Assembly (NCBI GenBank): GCA_910578785.1
Contig: CAJTSJ010000036.1
Coordinates: 1-27,417, forward strand
Reading direction: 5' to 3'
From: an uncultured Muribaculum sp.
GTDB taxonomy: Bacteria > Bacteroidota > Bacteroidia > Bacteroidales > Muribaculaceae
DNA length: 27,417 bases
Of the stretch, positions 7,239 to 14,427 are shown in pieces (the first letter of the stretch is position 1; each line of letters begins with the position of its first letter). Below the pieces are notes generated by a model. It did no database searches. It had not been told where the DNA came from and saw only the letters and a program-made list of their open reading frames with translations. A program made the translations under genes and the position numbers.

Positions 7239-9332
7239 TCAGCGTTTTTTACCGTTCTTTTTCTGCTGTTCGCGGAGCATGGCCTGCTGCTGGCGCTGTG
7301 CTTCTTCAAGACGTGCCATGAACCCTGACTTCTTGCGGGGCTTCTTGGCGGCTTCGGCCATCTTGGCGCGCATCTTGTCTTCGTTGACGAAGTGGCGGAA
7401 TGCGTAGGTCTGTATGATGGTGATGAGCAGCGACAGGAAGTAGTAGTAGGAAAGGCCGGCGGCATAGTTGTTGAAGAACACGAGGAACATCAACGGCATC
7501 AGATACATCATCCACTTCATGCCGGGCATGGCCGAGCTTGAGGGCTGGTTGGCCATGGTGAGTTTGGTGTAGATGATGTTGGTGGCGGTCATGAGCAGAC
7601 AGAACAGCGATACGTGGTTGCCGAAATATTCAGTGACGAGCGGAATGTTGCCTGTCCACGATATGATGGCGTCGGGAGCCGAGAGGTCCTTCACCCAGAG
7701 GAACGATTCGCCGCGAAGCTCGATGCACGACGGGAAGAATGTGAACATGGCTATGAGCACCGGCATCTGTAGCAACATCGGCAGACAGCCGGCCATCGGG
7801 TTGGCTCCGGCACGGGTATACAGCTCCATGGTCTTCTGCTGTCGGGTCATGGCGTTCTCCTGTCCGGGATACTTCTCGTTGATGGCCTTTATCTCCGGAT
7901 TGAGCAGGCGCATCTTGGCCTGGGAGATGTAGCTCTTGTATGTGAACGGGAACAGGATGAGCTTGATAAATATGGTGAGAATCAGGATGATGATGCCGTA
8001 GTTGGAGAACCATGAGCCGAGAATGTCGAACACCGGAATGATAATCCAGGTGTTGATCCAGCGGAACAGCGTCCATCCGAGCGGAATCAGTCGGGTCAGG
8101 TGCATGTCTTCGCCGGGATACAGCTTATCGTCGATGTCGTCGAGCATCGGGTAGAGGTTCGGGCCGATGAGTATGTTGAAGCTCGTAGGCTCGGCGCTTG
8201 CGGGATTGTAGTCGACCGTGGTGACGGCTTCCATGTTCTTAAGATAGTCGGCTTCGGTCTTGCTGAGCACTTTCGAGCGGAGGTCTGCGCGGTTGAAGTG
8301 GGTTTTGGCCATGAACGCTGTCGAGAAGAACTGGTTTTTGAAGCCTATCCACTTGATGCGTTCGTTGATTTCTTCTTCGTCGTTGGAGCCTTCGCTGAGG
8401 TTCTTGACGTCGCCTCCGGCATACTTGTAATAAACGGCCGAATTGCGCTCCTCAAACATACGGCCCTCTTCCTGACGGAGCATGTGCTGGTTCCATACGA
8501 AGTCCATTGTGACCACGCTTGACGGGATGATCGACTGCATGCCGTTCTGCACCACGTCCAGACGGATTATGTAGCTGTCGGGAATCAGGGTATAGCGCAG
8601 ACCGAATTCTGTGCCGCGTCCGAGGTCGAGCTTCATCAGCACGGTCGAGTCGCTCTCCTGGACGGGAGTGAAGTAGAAGTTGCGGGTGTCAAACTCGCGG
8701 TCGGCCGAGTTGAGAATGAATGAGTAGTTGTCGTCTTTGCCGTCAAACACCACCACGTTTCCGCCACGGTAGCTTTCATACTTTTTAAGTTCGGCACGGG
8801 CTATCATGCCGCCTTTCGACGACAAGTCGAGCGACAGCACCTCGTTTTCGAGTCTTACGGATTTGTCCTCGCCCTGCAGATAGCGTGCGAAGCCCTGGTA
8901 TTGGGTGACGTCGCGTATGGTCTGCTTCAGCGTGGCAACGGCCTTGTCTGCCGTTTCGGGTGCAACCGACAGAATGGCGTCGCCTACGAGCGAGGCCACG
9001 TTTACGGTTTCGCCGCCGACGTTTACGGTACCGGTGACAGTGGCGCCGTTTGAACGTAGGTCAACGGATTTGTTTGACAGAGTATATTCGCCCGGCACGC
9101 TGTCGGCATAGCCATACTGTTTGATAGCCGCGGCGAGCATCGACATCTCTGCTTCCGACACGGAGTCTGACGGTGATGCCAGCAAATCGTCGGTCATGGC
9201 CTTTTTCGGGGCTTCGGTAGTCTCTACGTTAGGAGTCCGTGAGTTCGGATCTACTTTAGGTTGATTGAACCACATAAATCCGAGGAAGGCCGCCGCCATA
9301 AGCAGCAGGCCGGTCATGGTGTTCTTATCCAT
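7239..9332 (-). CDS. yidC: Membrane protein insertase YidC
   Basis: YidC/Oxa1-type insertase of 697 residues, inserting and folding inner-membrane proteins with or without SecYEG. Visible: an N-terminal anchor (TMTGLLLMAAAFLGFMWF), a large periplasmic beta domain to about residue 420, then the conserved core from WINTWIIIPVFDILG. The core has the helix GIIILILTIFIKLILFPF with the polar groove Lys where E. coli has Arg, the cytoplasmic coiled hairpin with LLNPEIKAINEKYPG, and GCLPMLLQMPVLIAMF. A basic, Gln/Lys-rich tail ends in KKNGKKR, as in ribosome-binding YidC tails. It is somewhat longer than the Bacteroides proteins I know (about 620), mainly in the periplasmic part. It heads a transcript that continues into the alcohol dehydrogenase. 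A promoter at 9533-9562 gives a leader of roughly 190 bases. Confidence 0.97.
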   Translation of the reverse strand: MDKNTMTGLLLMAAAFLGFMWFNQPKVDPNSRTPNVETTEAPKKAMTDDLLASPSDSVSEAEMSMLAAAIKQYGYADSVPGEYTLSNKSVDLRSNGATVTGTVNVGGETVNVASLVGDAILSVAPETADKAVATLKQTIRDVTQYQGFARYLQGEDKSVRLENEVLSLDLSSKGGMIARAELKKYESYRGGNVVVFDGKDDNYSFILNSADREFDTRNFYFTPVQESDSTVLMKLDLGRGTEFGLRYTLIPDSYIIRLDVVQNGMQSIIPSSVVTMDFVWNQHMLRQEEGRMFEERNSAVYYKYAGGDVKNLSEGSNDEEEINERIKWIGFKNQFFSTAFMAKTHFNRADLRSKVLSKTEADYLKNMEAVTTVDYNPASAEPTSFNILIGPNLYPMLDDIDDKLYPGEDMHLTRLIPLGWTLFRWINTWIIIPVFDILGSWFSNYGIIILILTIFIKLILFPFTYKSYISQAKMRLLNPEIKAINEKYPGQENAMTRQQKTMELYTRAGANPMAGCLPMLLQMPVLIAMFTFFPSCIELRGESFLWVKDLSAPDAIISWTGNIPLVTEYFGNHVSLFCLLMTATNIIYTKLTMANQPSSSAMPGMKWMMYLMPLMFLVFFNNYAAGLSYYYFLSLLITIIQTYAFRHFVNEDKMRAKMAEAAKKPRKKSGFMARLEEAQRQQQAMLREQQKKNGKKR

Positions 9333-9701
9333 TGCTTTTTTTGTTTTATAATCTATGGCTGCGTTAATAAATACCCGTCGGGGATCGGTACTGCTGTCAA
9401 ATATTCCAGAGAGGGCGATGTGTATTGTATTTTTGCATTCACTCGAATCGGTTTATTGAAAAAATACACACATTCTCTCGGATGCGTAGTTCGCAATTGC
9501 TTTCGTACGGACACCCCTCCTCAATTAAACCGCAAAGTTAGTGTTTTTCCGCGACCTTCAAAAGACTATTTCCCTTGAAATTCTCTCCATCCGACAATAT
9601 AATCGTAGGATAGGATTTTTTGTAAAAGCACGTCGGGCAGATATTTTATGTTCAAAGTGACAATGGCAATGATTACGATTTTAATTATATGCGGTTTTTG
9701 T
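9333..9701. other. Non-coding stretch: yidC leader and upstream region
   Basis: No convincing gene. The left part is the predicted yidC leader (to ~9526). The rest, 9563-9701, is AT-rich and holds no recognisable motif until the REP-like copy at 9702. A plus-strand open frame crossing into yidC has no family resemblance and is rejected. Confidence 0.6.
9533..9562 (-). promoter_or_regulatory. Bacteroidetes promoter (-33/-7) for yidC
   Basis: On the minus strand TTTG (9559-9562) is followed after 18 bases by TAACTTTG (9533-9540), matching both boxes of the Bacteroidetes primary sigma consensus. Transcription would start near 9526 and leave a leader of about 190 bases before the yidC ATG. That leader can fold: a TGTGTATTTTT arm faces a bulged AAAAATAC-AAT-ACACA arm. 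I see no known riboswitch. Confidence 0.65.
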
Positions 9702-9722
9702 GGACGCACGGGCCGTGCGTCC
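9702..9722 (-). repeat. REP-like palindrome, copy A (3' of the RAYT gene)
   Basis: Perfect 10-bp arms, GGACGCACGG and CCGTGCGTCC, around one base. Read on the minus strand, the 5' foot is preceded by GTAG sharing its last G with the arm context (TGTAGGGACGCACGG), the tetranucleotide placement of classical REP elements. On the plus strand it is preceded by GCGGTTTTTG plus one base, as in copy C. It lies 40 bases beyond the RAYT stop codon. Confidence 0.85.
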
Positions 9723-9762
9723 CTACATTGTTGCTGATAATAGTCATTACTGTGTCAGACTG

Positions 9763-10125
9763 TTATCTGTAAAAGCAGTCGTTGCTCCATCTTATTATGT
9801 TGGTTTCGATGTACTCGAGAATTTTTCTGTAGTCTTCGAATCCTCTGATTATATGGTCGTGATAGCGTCCTTGCCATCCAAATTCGATGCCGTTTCGTCT
9901 GGCAAATATTGTGACTGCCCGTTTTAGACCTCCGACAATGACAGAAAGACAGGTCCGTTCAGTAGGGACGCACGGCGCGTGCGTCCTGATATTGTCATCT
10001 ATTGTTATAAGCGCGTGAACATGGTTAGGCATCACTACGAATGAATTTACATGGGCATACTTGTAGTGCGTCGACAAATCGTAAAATTGCTTTGAGCAAT
10101 ATTCCCCAATTTTAGAGAGATGCAT
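9763..10125 (-). CDS. REP-associated tyrosine transposase (RAYT, Y1/HUH family)
   Basis: A single-strand DNA transposase-like protein of the IS200/REP branch; such enzymes nick at GTAG-footed REP hairpins through a Tyr. Shown here from the first ATG in frame (120 residues). Visible: the HUH motif in SFVVMPNHVHALI, the family block LSVIVGGLKRAVT, WQGRYHDHIIRGFEDY, and the Tyr in ILEYIETN expected to be catalytic. Between the HUH motif and LSVIV lies an extra peptide RTHAPCVP, encoded by REP-like copy B. The true protein should start ~50 residues earlier: the same frame upstream encodes YFITICTSEKRHYFGHI, the normal N-terminal strand of this family, yet has no ATG, GTG or TTG before the next stop. 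So the gene is either 5'-broken or uses a rare start. Family call firm; activity doubtful. Confidence 0.82.
   Translation of the reverse strand: MHLSKIGEYCSKQFYDLSTHYKYAHVNSFVVMPNHVHALITIDDNIRTHAPCVPTERTCLSVIVGGLKRAVTIFARRNGIEFGWQGRYHDHIIRGFEDYRKILEYIETNIIRWSNDCFYR
9966..9986 (+). repeat. REP-like palindrome, copy B (inside the RAYT coding frame)
   Basis: Arms GGACGCACG (9966-9974) and CGTGCGTCC (9978-9986) with a GCG spacer; the plus-strand 5' foot reads GTAGGGAC, so GTAG is present. Orientation is opposite to copy A. On the minus strand it is translated in frame as RTHAPCV within the RAYT. Confidence 0.85.
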
Positions 10126-10292
10126 TTCATCGTCCGATATATGCCCGAAATAGTGCCGTTTCTCAGAAGTGCAGATTGTTATGAAGTAAATTCCCCCGGA
10201 ATAGTTATGGAATGAGACTCTGGGTGATTTGCGGTTTTTGCGGACGCACGCGCCGTGCGCCCCCCTGTTGTAATGATTGTGTTGCGATTCAT
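10126..10292 (-). pseudogene. 5' extension of the RAYT gene, apparently frameshifted
   Basis: Codons upstream of 10125 stay in the RAYT frame and encode the family N-terminus (RKSPRVSFHNYSGG, then YFITICTSEKRHYFGHI). No ATG, GTG or TTG occurs in this frame before a TGA at 10369-10371, inside nfo. A minus-strand ATG at 10292 lies one frame off. The run of six C (10260-10265), at the edge of REP-like copy C, is where one extra base would join that ATG (MNRNTIITTGG) to the RAYT frame. This points to a slippage frameshift. Confidence 0.6.
10242..10262 (-). repeat. REP-like palindrome, copy C (5' side of the RAYT gene, degenerate)
   Basis: GGACGCACG (10242-10250), spacer CGC, then CGTGCGCCC, one mismatch from perfect. 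Preceded on the plus strand by GCGGTTTTTG plus one base, exactly as copy A, so A and C are direct repeats bracketing the RAYT gene. The GTAG foot seen in A and B is lost (minus strand CAGG followed by a G run). Confidence 0.75.
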
Positions 10293-10316
10293 GGATTGGC
10301 GCTTCGTTGGCGTTGT

Positions 10317-11162
10317 TTAGCCGTTGGCCATGGCGTAGAGCTGTTTGATTTCCTGAGCCCAGATTGATTCATCGGGTGTCTCGAGTATGATCGGTATGTT
10401 GTCGGTGCGCGGGTCGCGCATGAGCATTTCGAAGAATGCCTGTCCAAGCATTCCTTTGCCTATGCTGTCGTGGCGGTCGACCCGTGAACGCAATCCTTTC
10501 TTGCTGTCGTTTAGGTGGATGGCCGACAGGTACGGCAGTCCGATTACCTCCTCGAACCGTCGCCAGGTCTCCTCGTAGCCTTCCGGGGTGGCCAGGTCAT
10601 AGCCGGCGGCGAATGTGTGGCATGTGTCGATGCACACTCCCACGCGGGTCTTGTCGTCGACACGGTCGATGATGTGGGCTATCTGTTCGAACGTATATCC
10701 GAGGTTGGAGCCTTGGCCGGCGGTGTTTTCAATCACAGCCTTTACGCCCTCGGTCTGGTCGAGCGCGAGGTTGATGCTGTCGGCTATCAGGTTGAGGCAT
10801 GCTTCTTCGGAAATGAGTTTCAGATGGCTTCCTGGATGGAAATTGAGCATGGTGAGTCCGAGCTGTTCGCACCGGCGCAGTTCGTCGAGGAAAGCTTCGC
10901 GCGACATGGCGAGCTTTTCGGTGTCGGGCGAACCCAGGTTTATCAGATAGCTGTCGTGGGGCAATATCTGCGCCGGCCCGTAGCCGAATTGCCGGCAGTT
11001 GGCCTTGAACGCTTCGGCCTCCTTGTCGGAGATGGCCTTTGACTTCCATCTTGACGGGTTGCGGGTAAACAGGGCGAAAGCTTTTGCTCCGATGGCGTCG
11101 GCGTTGACCGGCGCTTTGCTGACACCTTCCGATGCCGATACGTGGGCTCCTATATATTTCAT
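10317..11162 (-). CDS. nfo: Endonuclease IV (AP endonuclease)
   Basis: Class II apurinic/apyrimidinic endonuclease of 281 residues; it cuts 5' of abasic sites in base-excision repair and uses a three-zinc centre. Zinc-ligand motifs visible: LNFHPGSH, VIENTAGQG, CIDTCHTF, AIHLNDSK, DRHDSIGKG and the terminal LETPDES. The start is the ATG at 11162, giving the standard MKYIGAHVSASEG opening. A longer open frame to 11246 adds 28 unconserved residues and runs past the promoter, so it is rejected. A TATCTTTG -7 element lies at 11216-11223. It appears monocistronic; the RAYT/REP module begins just after its stop. Confidence 0.96.
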   Translation of the reverse strand: MKYIGAHVSASEGVSKAPVNADAIGAKAFALFTRNPSRWKSKAISDKEAEAFKANCRQFGYGPAQILPHDSYLINLGSPDTEKLAMSREAFLDELRRCEQLGLTMLNFHPGSHLKLISEEACLNLIADSINLALDQTEGVKAVIENTAGQGSNLGYTFEQIAHIIDRVDDKTRVGVCIDTCHTFAAGYDLATPEGYEETWRRFEEVIGLPYLSAIHLNDSKKGLRSRVDRHDSIGKGMLGQAFFEMLMRDPRTDNIPIILETPDESIWAQEIKQLYAMANG

Positions 11163-11215
11163 GTGGTTGTTTGTTTTGGTGTATGAATATGGCATGTCGG
11201 GTTCATGCTTCCATA

Positions 11216-11223
11216 CAAAGATA
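11216..11223 (-). promoter_or_regulatory. -7 promoter element for nfo
   Basis: The minus strand reads TATCTTTG (TAnnTTTG), with a partial -33 (CTTG, 11244-11247) about 20 bases upstream. A start near 11209 gives a leader of ~47 bases and supports the short nfo start at 11162. Confidence 0.55.
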
Positions 11224-11325
11224 TAAAACAAACGGTCGACGTGCAAGGATTACCGGACTAAAAATGGCGTGCGGTAAACAATAGCGGGGCTAAAAGTGTC
11301 TTATAATTGTTAACTGTCAGTATAG

Positions 11326-11892
11326 ATGTTTATGAATAGATTGACTGCATTGGCTTTGACCGCGATAGTTGGTTCGTCGGCTGTGTCTGCCCAGGGATTT
11401 TTCTCGGTGAGCGCCGGCACGGACGGATTTAATCTGAATATGGGCGCGGTGTCGCCCCTGCTGATGGTGCCTGACCATAGGCCCAATCCGTTGCTGATGG
11501 TGCCGGTTCGCGGCCACCATCACGACTATTATTACGATGATGACGACTATGACGGCGATATAGTTGTGGTGCATCCGGCGCATCATTCCAAAAAGTATTA
11601 TAAAAAGGCGGCAAAACGCTATCGCAAGGCTTTGAAGCATGCCCGCAGACACTCGCGCGATTCATGGGGAGTGATGCTCACACCCAACGGTATTGTAGTA
11701 GGCGGAAGCAGTGTGCCGGTTGCTGTCCCGTATTACGACTATGACGATGATGATATCGAGGATTTCATCGAGGACATGTATGAACATCACCATAAGGTGA
11801 AGAAACATCATAAGAAATATTATAAGCATTATAAGAAAAAGCATCACCATCACGACTACGATGATGATGATGATGATGATGACGACGATTGA
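11326..11892 (+). CDS. Secreted Asp/His-rich low-complexity protein
   Basis: 188 residues if started at the first ATG (11326), 186 from the ATG at 11332, which gives the cleaner signal peptide (MNRLTALALTAIVGSSAVSA, cut before QG). The mature protein is highly biased. It has a hydrophobic patch with two near-repeats (SPLLMVP, NPLLMVP), a HHHDYYYDDDDYDGD cluster, and a basic stretch rich in Lys/Tyr/His/Arg. A VMLTPNGIVVGGSSVPV segment follows, then another Asp cluster, a His/Lys/Tyr array, and a tail of ten Asp. Charge is segregated into alternating acidic and basic blocks. The His and Asp clusters could bind divalent metal, but this is inference; I recognise no family. The Asp tail is a GAT repeat that could change length. 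A terminator follows. Confidence 0.75.
   Translation: MFMNRLTALALTAIVGSSAVSAQGFFSVSAGTDGFNLNMGAVSPLLMVPDHRPNPLLMVPVRGHHHDYYYDDDDYDGDIVVVHPAHHSKKYYKKAAKRYRKALKHARRHSRDSWGVMLTPNGIVVGGSSVPVAVPYYDYDDDDIEDFIEDMYEHHHKVKKHHKKYYKHYKKKHHHHDYDDDDDDDDDD
11860..11889 (+). repeat. GAT trinucleotide run coding the Asp tail
   Basis: Seven exact GAT units (11860-11880) followed by GAC GAC GAT, immediately before the TGA. In-frame slippage would change the number of terminal Asp without breaking the gene. Confidence 0.85.
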
Positions 11893-11920
11893 ATTTTGTG
11901 ATTATAATAAAAACGGTGGA

Positions 11921-11954
11921 GAGGCCTGCACTGATACGGGTGCGGGCCTCTTTT
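11921..11954 (+). terminator. Intrinsic terminator of the Asp/His-rich gene
   Basis: An 11-bp stem, GAGGCCTGCAC (11921-11931) with GTGCGGGCCTC (11940-11950), one G-U type pair, 8-base loop, then TTTT. It lies 28 bases after the stop codon. Confidence 0.85.
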
Positions 11955-12020
11955 CTGCCGTTTCATGCGTGTGCGGCGTATCCTGCGCGCCTCGCGGGGT
12001 GAGATACGTCCAATATAGGC

Positions 12021-12065
12021 TTAAAAAAAGATGTCCGCGAAGACTCATTTAGACTTCGCGGACAT
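12021..12065 (-). terminator. Intrinsic terminator of the M13 peptidase gene
   Basis: A 12-bp perfect stem (ATGTCCGCGAAG at 12031-12042, matched at 12054-12065) with an 11-base loop, followed on the minus strand by CTTTTTTTAA. It begins about 28 bases after the peptidase stop. Confidence 0.9.
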
Positions 12066-12093
12066 TCTGTCCTGTAGTATATATGTCCGGCGG

Positions 12094-14139
12094 TTACCAG
12101 ATTACAATCATTTCGTCGGCGGGACGGTACATCTTGTCGCCTTCCTTGATGCCGAACGCGTCGAAGAACGGCTGGATGTTGCGCAGTGTCACGTTGACGC
12201 GGTTCTCGCCGAGCGAGTGTACGTCGTCGGTGGTGAGCGAACGAATCTCTTCCGGACGTATGTTCTGGGCCCATACGTTGGCGTAGTTGAGGTAGAATAC
12301 CTTCATCGGGTCGATGCCGTTGATTTTGGCTTCTTCCGAGTTGATGTCGACACCTTTCTTCTTCTGGGCGTCGAGGAATGCAGTGCGTGCTACGCGCAGA
12401 CCGCCCTGGTCGGCGATGTTCTCACCGAGGGTGTACTGTCCGTTGGCGTGGAGACCTGGAAGCACTTCCACCTCGTCAAACTGGCTGATCAGGCCTTTGG
12501 TCATGTTGGCGAACGCTTCGGCATCTTCCGGGGTCCACCAGTTGACCATGTTGCCTTCGGCGTCGAAGTTGCAGCCCTGGTCGTCAAATCCGTGGGTCAT
12601 TTCATGTCCGATGACAACGCCGATGGCGCCATAGTTTTCAGCATCGCTCGCTTCGGGGTCGAAGAACGGAGCCTGGAGTATACCGGCGGGGAACACGATC
12701 TCGTTGGCCAGCGGGTTGTAGTAGGCGTTGATGGTCTGCGGAGTCATGCCCCATTCGGTCTTGTCGACGGGCTTGCCCCACTTTGCGAGCTCTTCTTTCT
12801 GATGCCACATCGACACGTTGTGCATGTTCTCGTAGTAGGAGAGCTTCGGGTCGATGGTCATTGTCGTATAGTCTTTCCACTTGTCGGGATAGCCGATTTT
12901 TACGGTGAATGCGTTGAGCTTCTTGATGGCATTGAGCTTGGTGTCGTCGCTCATCCAGGGCAGGTTGATGATGTGCTTGCCGAGGGCGGTGCGGAGGTTT
13001 TCGACGAGGCCGAGCATGTATTGCTTCGACGATTCGGGGAAATATTTTTCGACATAGAGCTGGCCGATGGCTTCGCCCATGGCTCCTTCGGTGGCTCCGA
13101 GGGCGCGCTTCCAGCGGGGACGCATCTCCTGTACGCCGCTGTAGACCTTGTTGAATTCAAACGAAGCGTTGGTGAAGTCGTCGCTCAGACGTCCTGCGGC
13201 CTGGCTGACATATTTCCAGAGGTAGTAGTCTTTGAGTTCGCGCTCGGTGAGGCTCGACAGAAGGTTGCTGGCCTGACGTACGGCGCTCGGCTCGGTGACG
13301 ATTACAGTCTCCGGAGTCGGTATCTCCATGGTCTCGATGAAGAAGCGGTCCCAGTTCATGCCGGGGAACTCCTTCTTGAGCTGGTCGATGGAGTAGGGGT
13401 TGTACATGGCGGGTATGTTGCGGCTCTGTTCGCGTGTCCATGCTGAGTCGGCGAGTGCGGTCTCCACCTTCATCACGTTTTTCATGATGCGGTTGGCGTT
13501 CTTCTTTGAGTAGCCGGCATTCTGCATCTGCTTGACGATGAGCTTCTCGTAGGCTTCGCGCACGTCCTTGTTGCGCTTGTCGTTCTGGAGGTAGTAGTCG
13601 CGGTCGCCGAGACCCATGCCGCCTCCGCTCACATACATGGCGTAGACTTTGCTGTTGGTGAGGTCTTCCATCGGGCCTGCTCCGAAGAACGGACTTGCGT
13701 AGTTGGCGTGGATCCACATCATGAGTTCACCGAGGCTGTCGGCCGGAGTGTTTTCGATGCGTTTGAGGTCGGCCAGAATCGGAGCGGCGCCTTCCTTGTT
13801 GCGGCGCACGGAGTCCATGGCCTGGTTGTAGATGGTCCATACCTTGAAGGCCACCGTTCCGGGTTCGGGGTTTGTGGCGCCGAGGTTGAGTACGAGGTTC
13901 TTAACACGCACTTCCGAAGTGTCGTTAAGCACGTTGAACTGTCCGTAACGTGAAAATTCGGGAGTCAGCGGATGAGCTTCCTGCCAACCTTTTGTCACGT
14001 GGTTGTAGAAGTCTTCCTGAGGCTTAATCGAATTGTCGAAATAATTGGGGTTCAGGCTCTTGAGGTGTTCTTCGGCGTATGCCGCAGAACCAAGGCCGAA
14101 CGAAAGGGCCAGAGCAAGAATAGATTTGGATAATGACAT
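12094..14139 (-). CDS. pepO: Secreted M13 family zinc metallopeptidase (neprilysin/PepO type)
   Basis: A 681-residue zinc endopeptidase that cleaves small peptides, probably in the periplasm. The signal peptide (SILALALSFGLGSAAYA) is clear. The long N-terminal M13 domain opens with LKSLNPNYFDNSIKPQEDFY, as is standard for the family. The catalytic domain carries NAYYNPLANEIVFPAGILQ, the zinc motif HEMTH at 512-516, and GENIADQGG with the third zinc ligand at Glu573. It ends in Trp (EMIVIW), the usual last residue in M13, though the Cys common two before it is absent. Full length, no damage seen. It is monocistronic, with its own promoter (14212-14219) and terminator. Confidence 0.95.
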   Translation of the reverse strand: MSLSKSILALALSFGLGSAAYAEEHLKSLNPNYFDNSIKPQEDFYNHVTKGWQEAHPLTPEFSRYGQFNVLNDTSEVRVKNLVLNLGATNPEPGTVAFKVWTIYNQAMDSVRRNKEGAAPILADLKRIENTPADSLGELMMWIHANYASPFFGAGPMEDLTNSKVYAMYVSGGGMGLGDRDYYLQNDKRNKDVREAYEKLIVKQMQNAGYSKKNANRIMKNVMKVETALADSAWTREQSRNIPAMYNPYSIDQLKKEFPGMNWDRFFIETMEIPTPETVIVTEPSAVRQASNLLSSLTERELKDYYLWKYVSQAAGRLSDDFTNASFEFNKVYSGVQEMRPRWKRALGATEGAMGEAIGQLYVEKYFPESSKQYMLGLVENLRTALGKHIINLPWMSDDTKLNAIKKLNAFTVKIGYPDKWKDYTTMTIDPKLSYYENMHNVSMWHQKEELAKWGKPVDKTEWGMTPQTINAYYNPLANEIVFPAGILQAPFFDPEASDAENYGAIGVVIGHEMTHGFDDQGCNFDAEGNMVNWWTPEDAEAFANMTKGLISQFDEVEVLPGLHANGQYTLGENIADQGGLRVARTAFLDAQKKKGVDINSEEAKINGIDPMKVFYLNYANVWAQNIRPEEIRSLTTDDVHSLGENRVNVTLRNIQPFFDAFGIKEGDKMYRPADEMIVIW

Positions 14140-14211
14140 AAGTGATTAATTGAGTTTCTATGTATGGCCGCCGGCAGACACTGTGTTGAGCCAGTGCGGC
14201 TTATTCGGTCG

Positions 14212-14219
14212 CAAATATA
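14212..14219 (-). promoter_or_regulatory. -7 promoter element for the M13 peptidase gene
   Basis: The minus strand reads TATATTTG, matching TAnnTTTG, 73-80 bases upstream of the ATG. No TTTG at the ideal -33 spacing. Confidence 0.45.
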
Positions 14220-14349
14220 CGAATTATTCCGTGAAATATCTAATCAAACCGCCTGTTGTCCATGCTATTTTTAACGCACTTTTACAGTAGGTTTTGTAAT
14301 TTGGTGTCACCATAATAGTCTGTGGAAATGTCAAACAAAGTTATAGGCG

Positions 14350-14380
14350 TTTGCGGTAAGCGGAAAAATACTTATCTTTG
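14350..14380 (+). promoter_or_regulatory. Bacteroidetes -33/-7 promoter for the rex operon
   Basis: TTTG (14350-14353) and TATCTTTG (14373-14380) separated by exactly 19 bases, the ideal spacing. A start near 14386 gives a ~40-base leader to rex. This is the best promoter in the window. I looked for a Rex operator (TTGTGAA-n4-TTCACAA type) and saw none. Confidence 0.8.
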
Positions 14381-14427
14381 CGATAGACAAGTAAGGCAGA
14401 AATAATTGTCCGCAATATTAAGATCCG

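Noticed and set aside
6226..7407. A 393-codon plus-strand open frame opposite the alcohol dehydrogenase and yidC end
   Set aside because: It mirrors two well-supported genes and spans their junction; no motif, no promoter.
9261..9578. A 105-codon plus-strand open frame before the RAYT module
   Set aside because: Overlaps the 5' end of yidC and its promoter; no family features.
9702..10262. The three palindromes as a CRISPR array
   Set aside because: Spacing is irregular (about 243 and 255 bases between copies), orientation is mixed and one copy is inside a gene; no cas genes are present.
11163..11246. N-terminal extension of nfo to 11246
   Set aside because: It adds 28 unconserved residues upstream of the standard MKYIGAHVSASEG start and runs through the -7 promoter box.
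12031..13446. A 471-codon plus-strand open frame opposite the M13 peptidase
   Set aside because: Antisense to a clear full-length peptidase; its translation is Val/His/Gly-rich with no family features, the usual mirror of GC-rich codon use.
14386..14427. A Rex autoregulatory operator in the rex leader
   Set aside because: No TTGTGAA-n4-TTCACAA-like palindrome could be found near the promoter.
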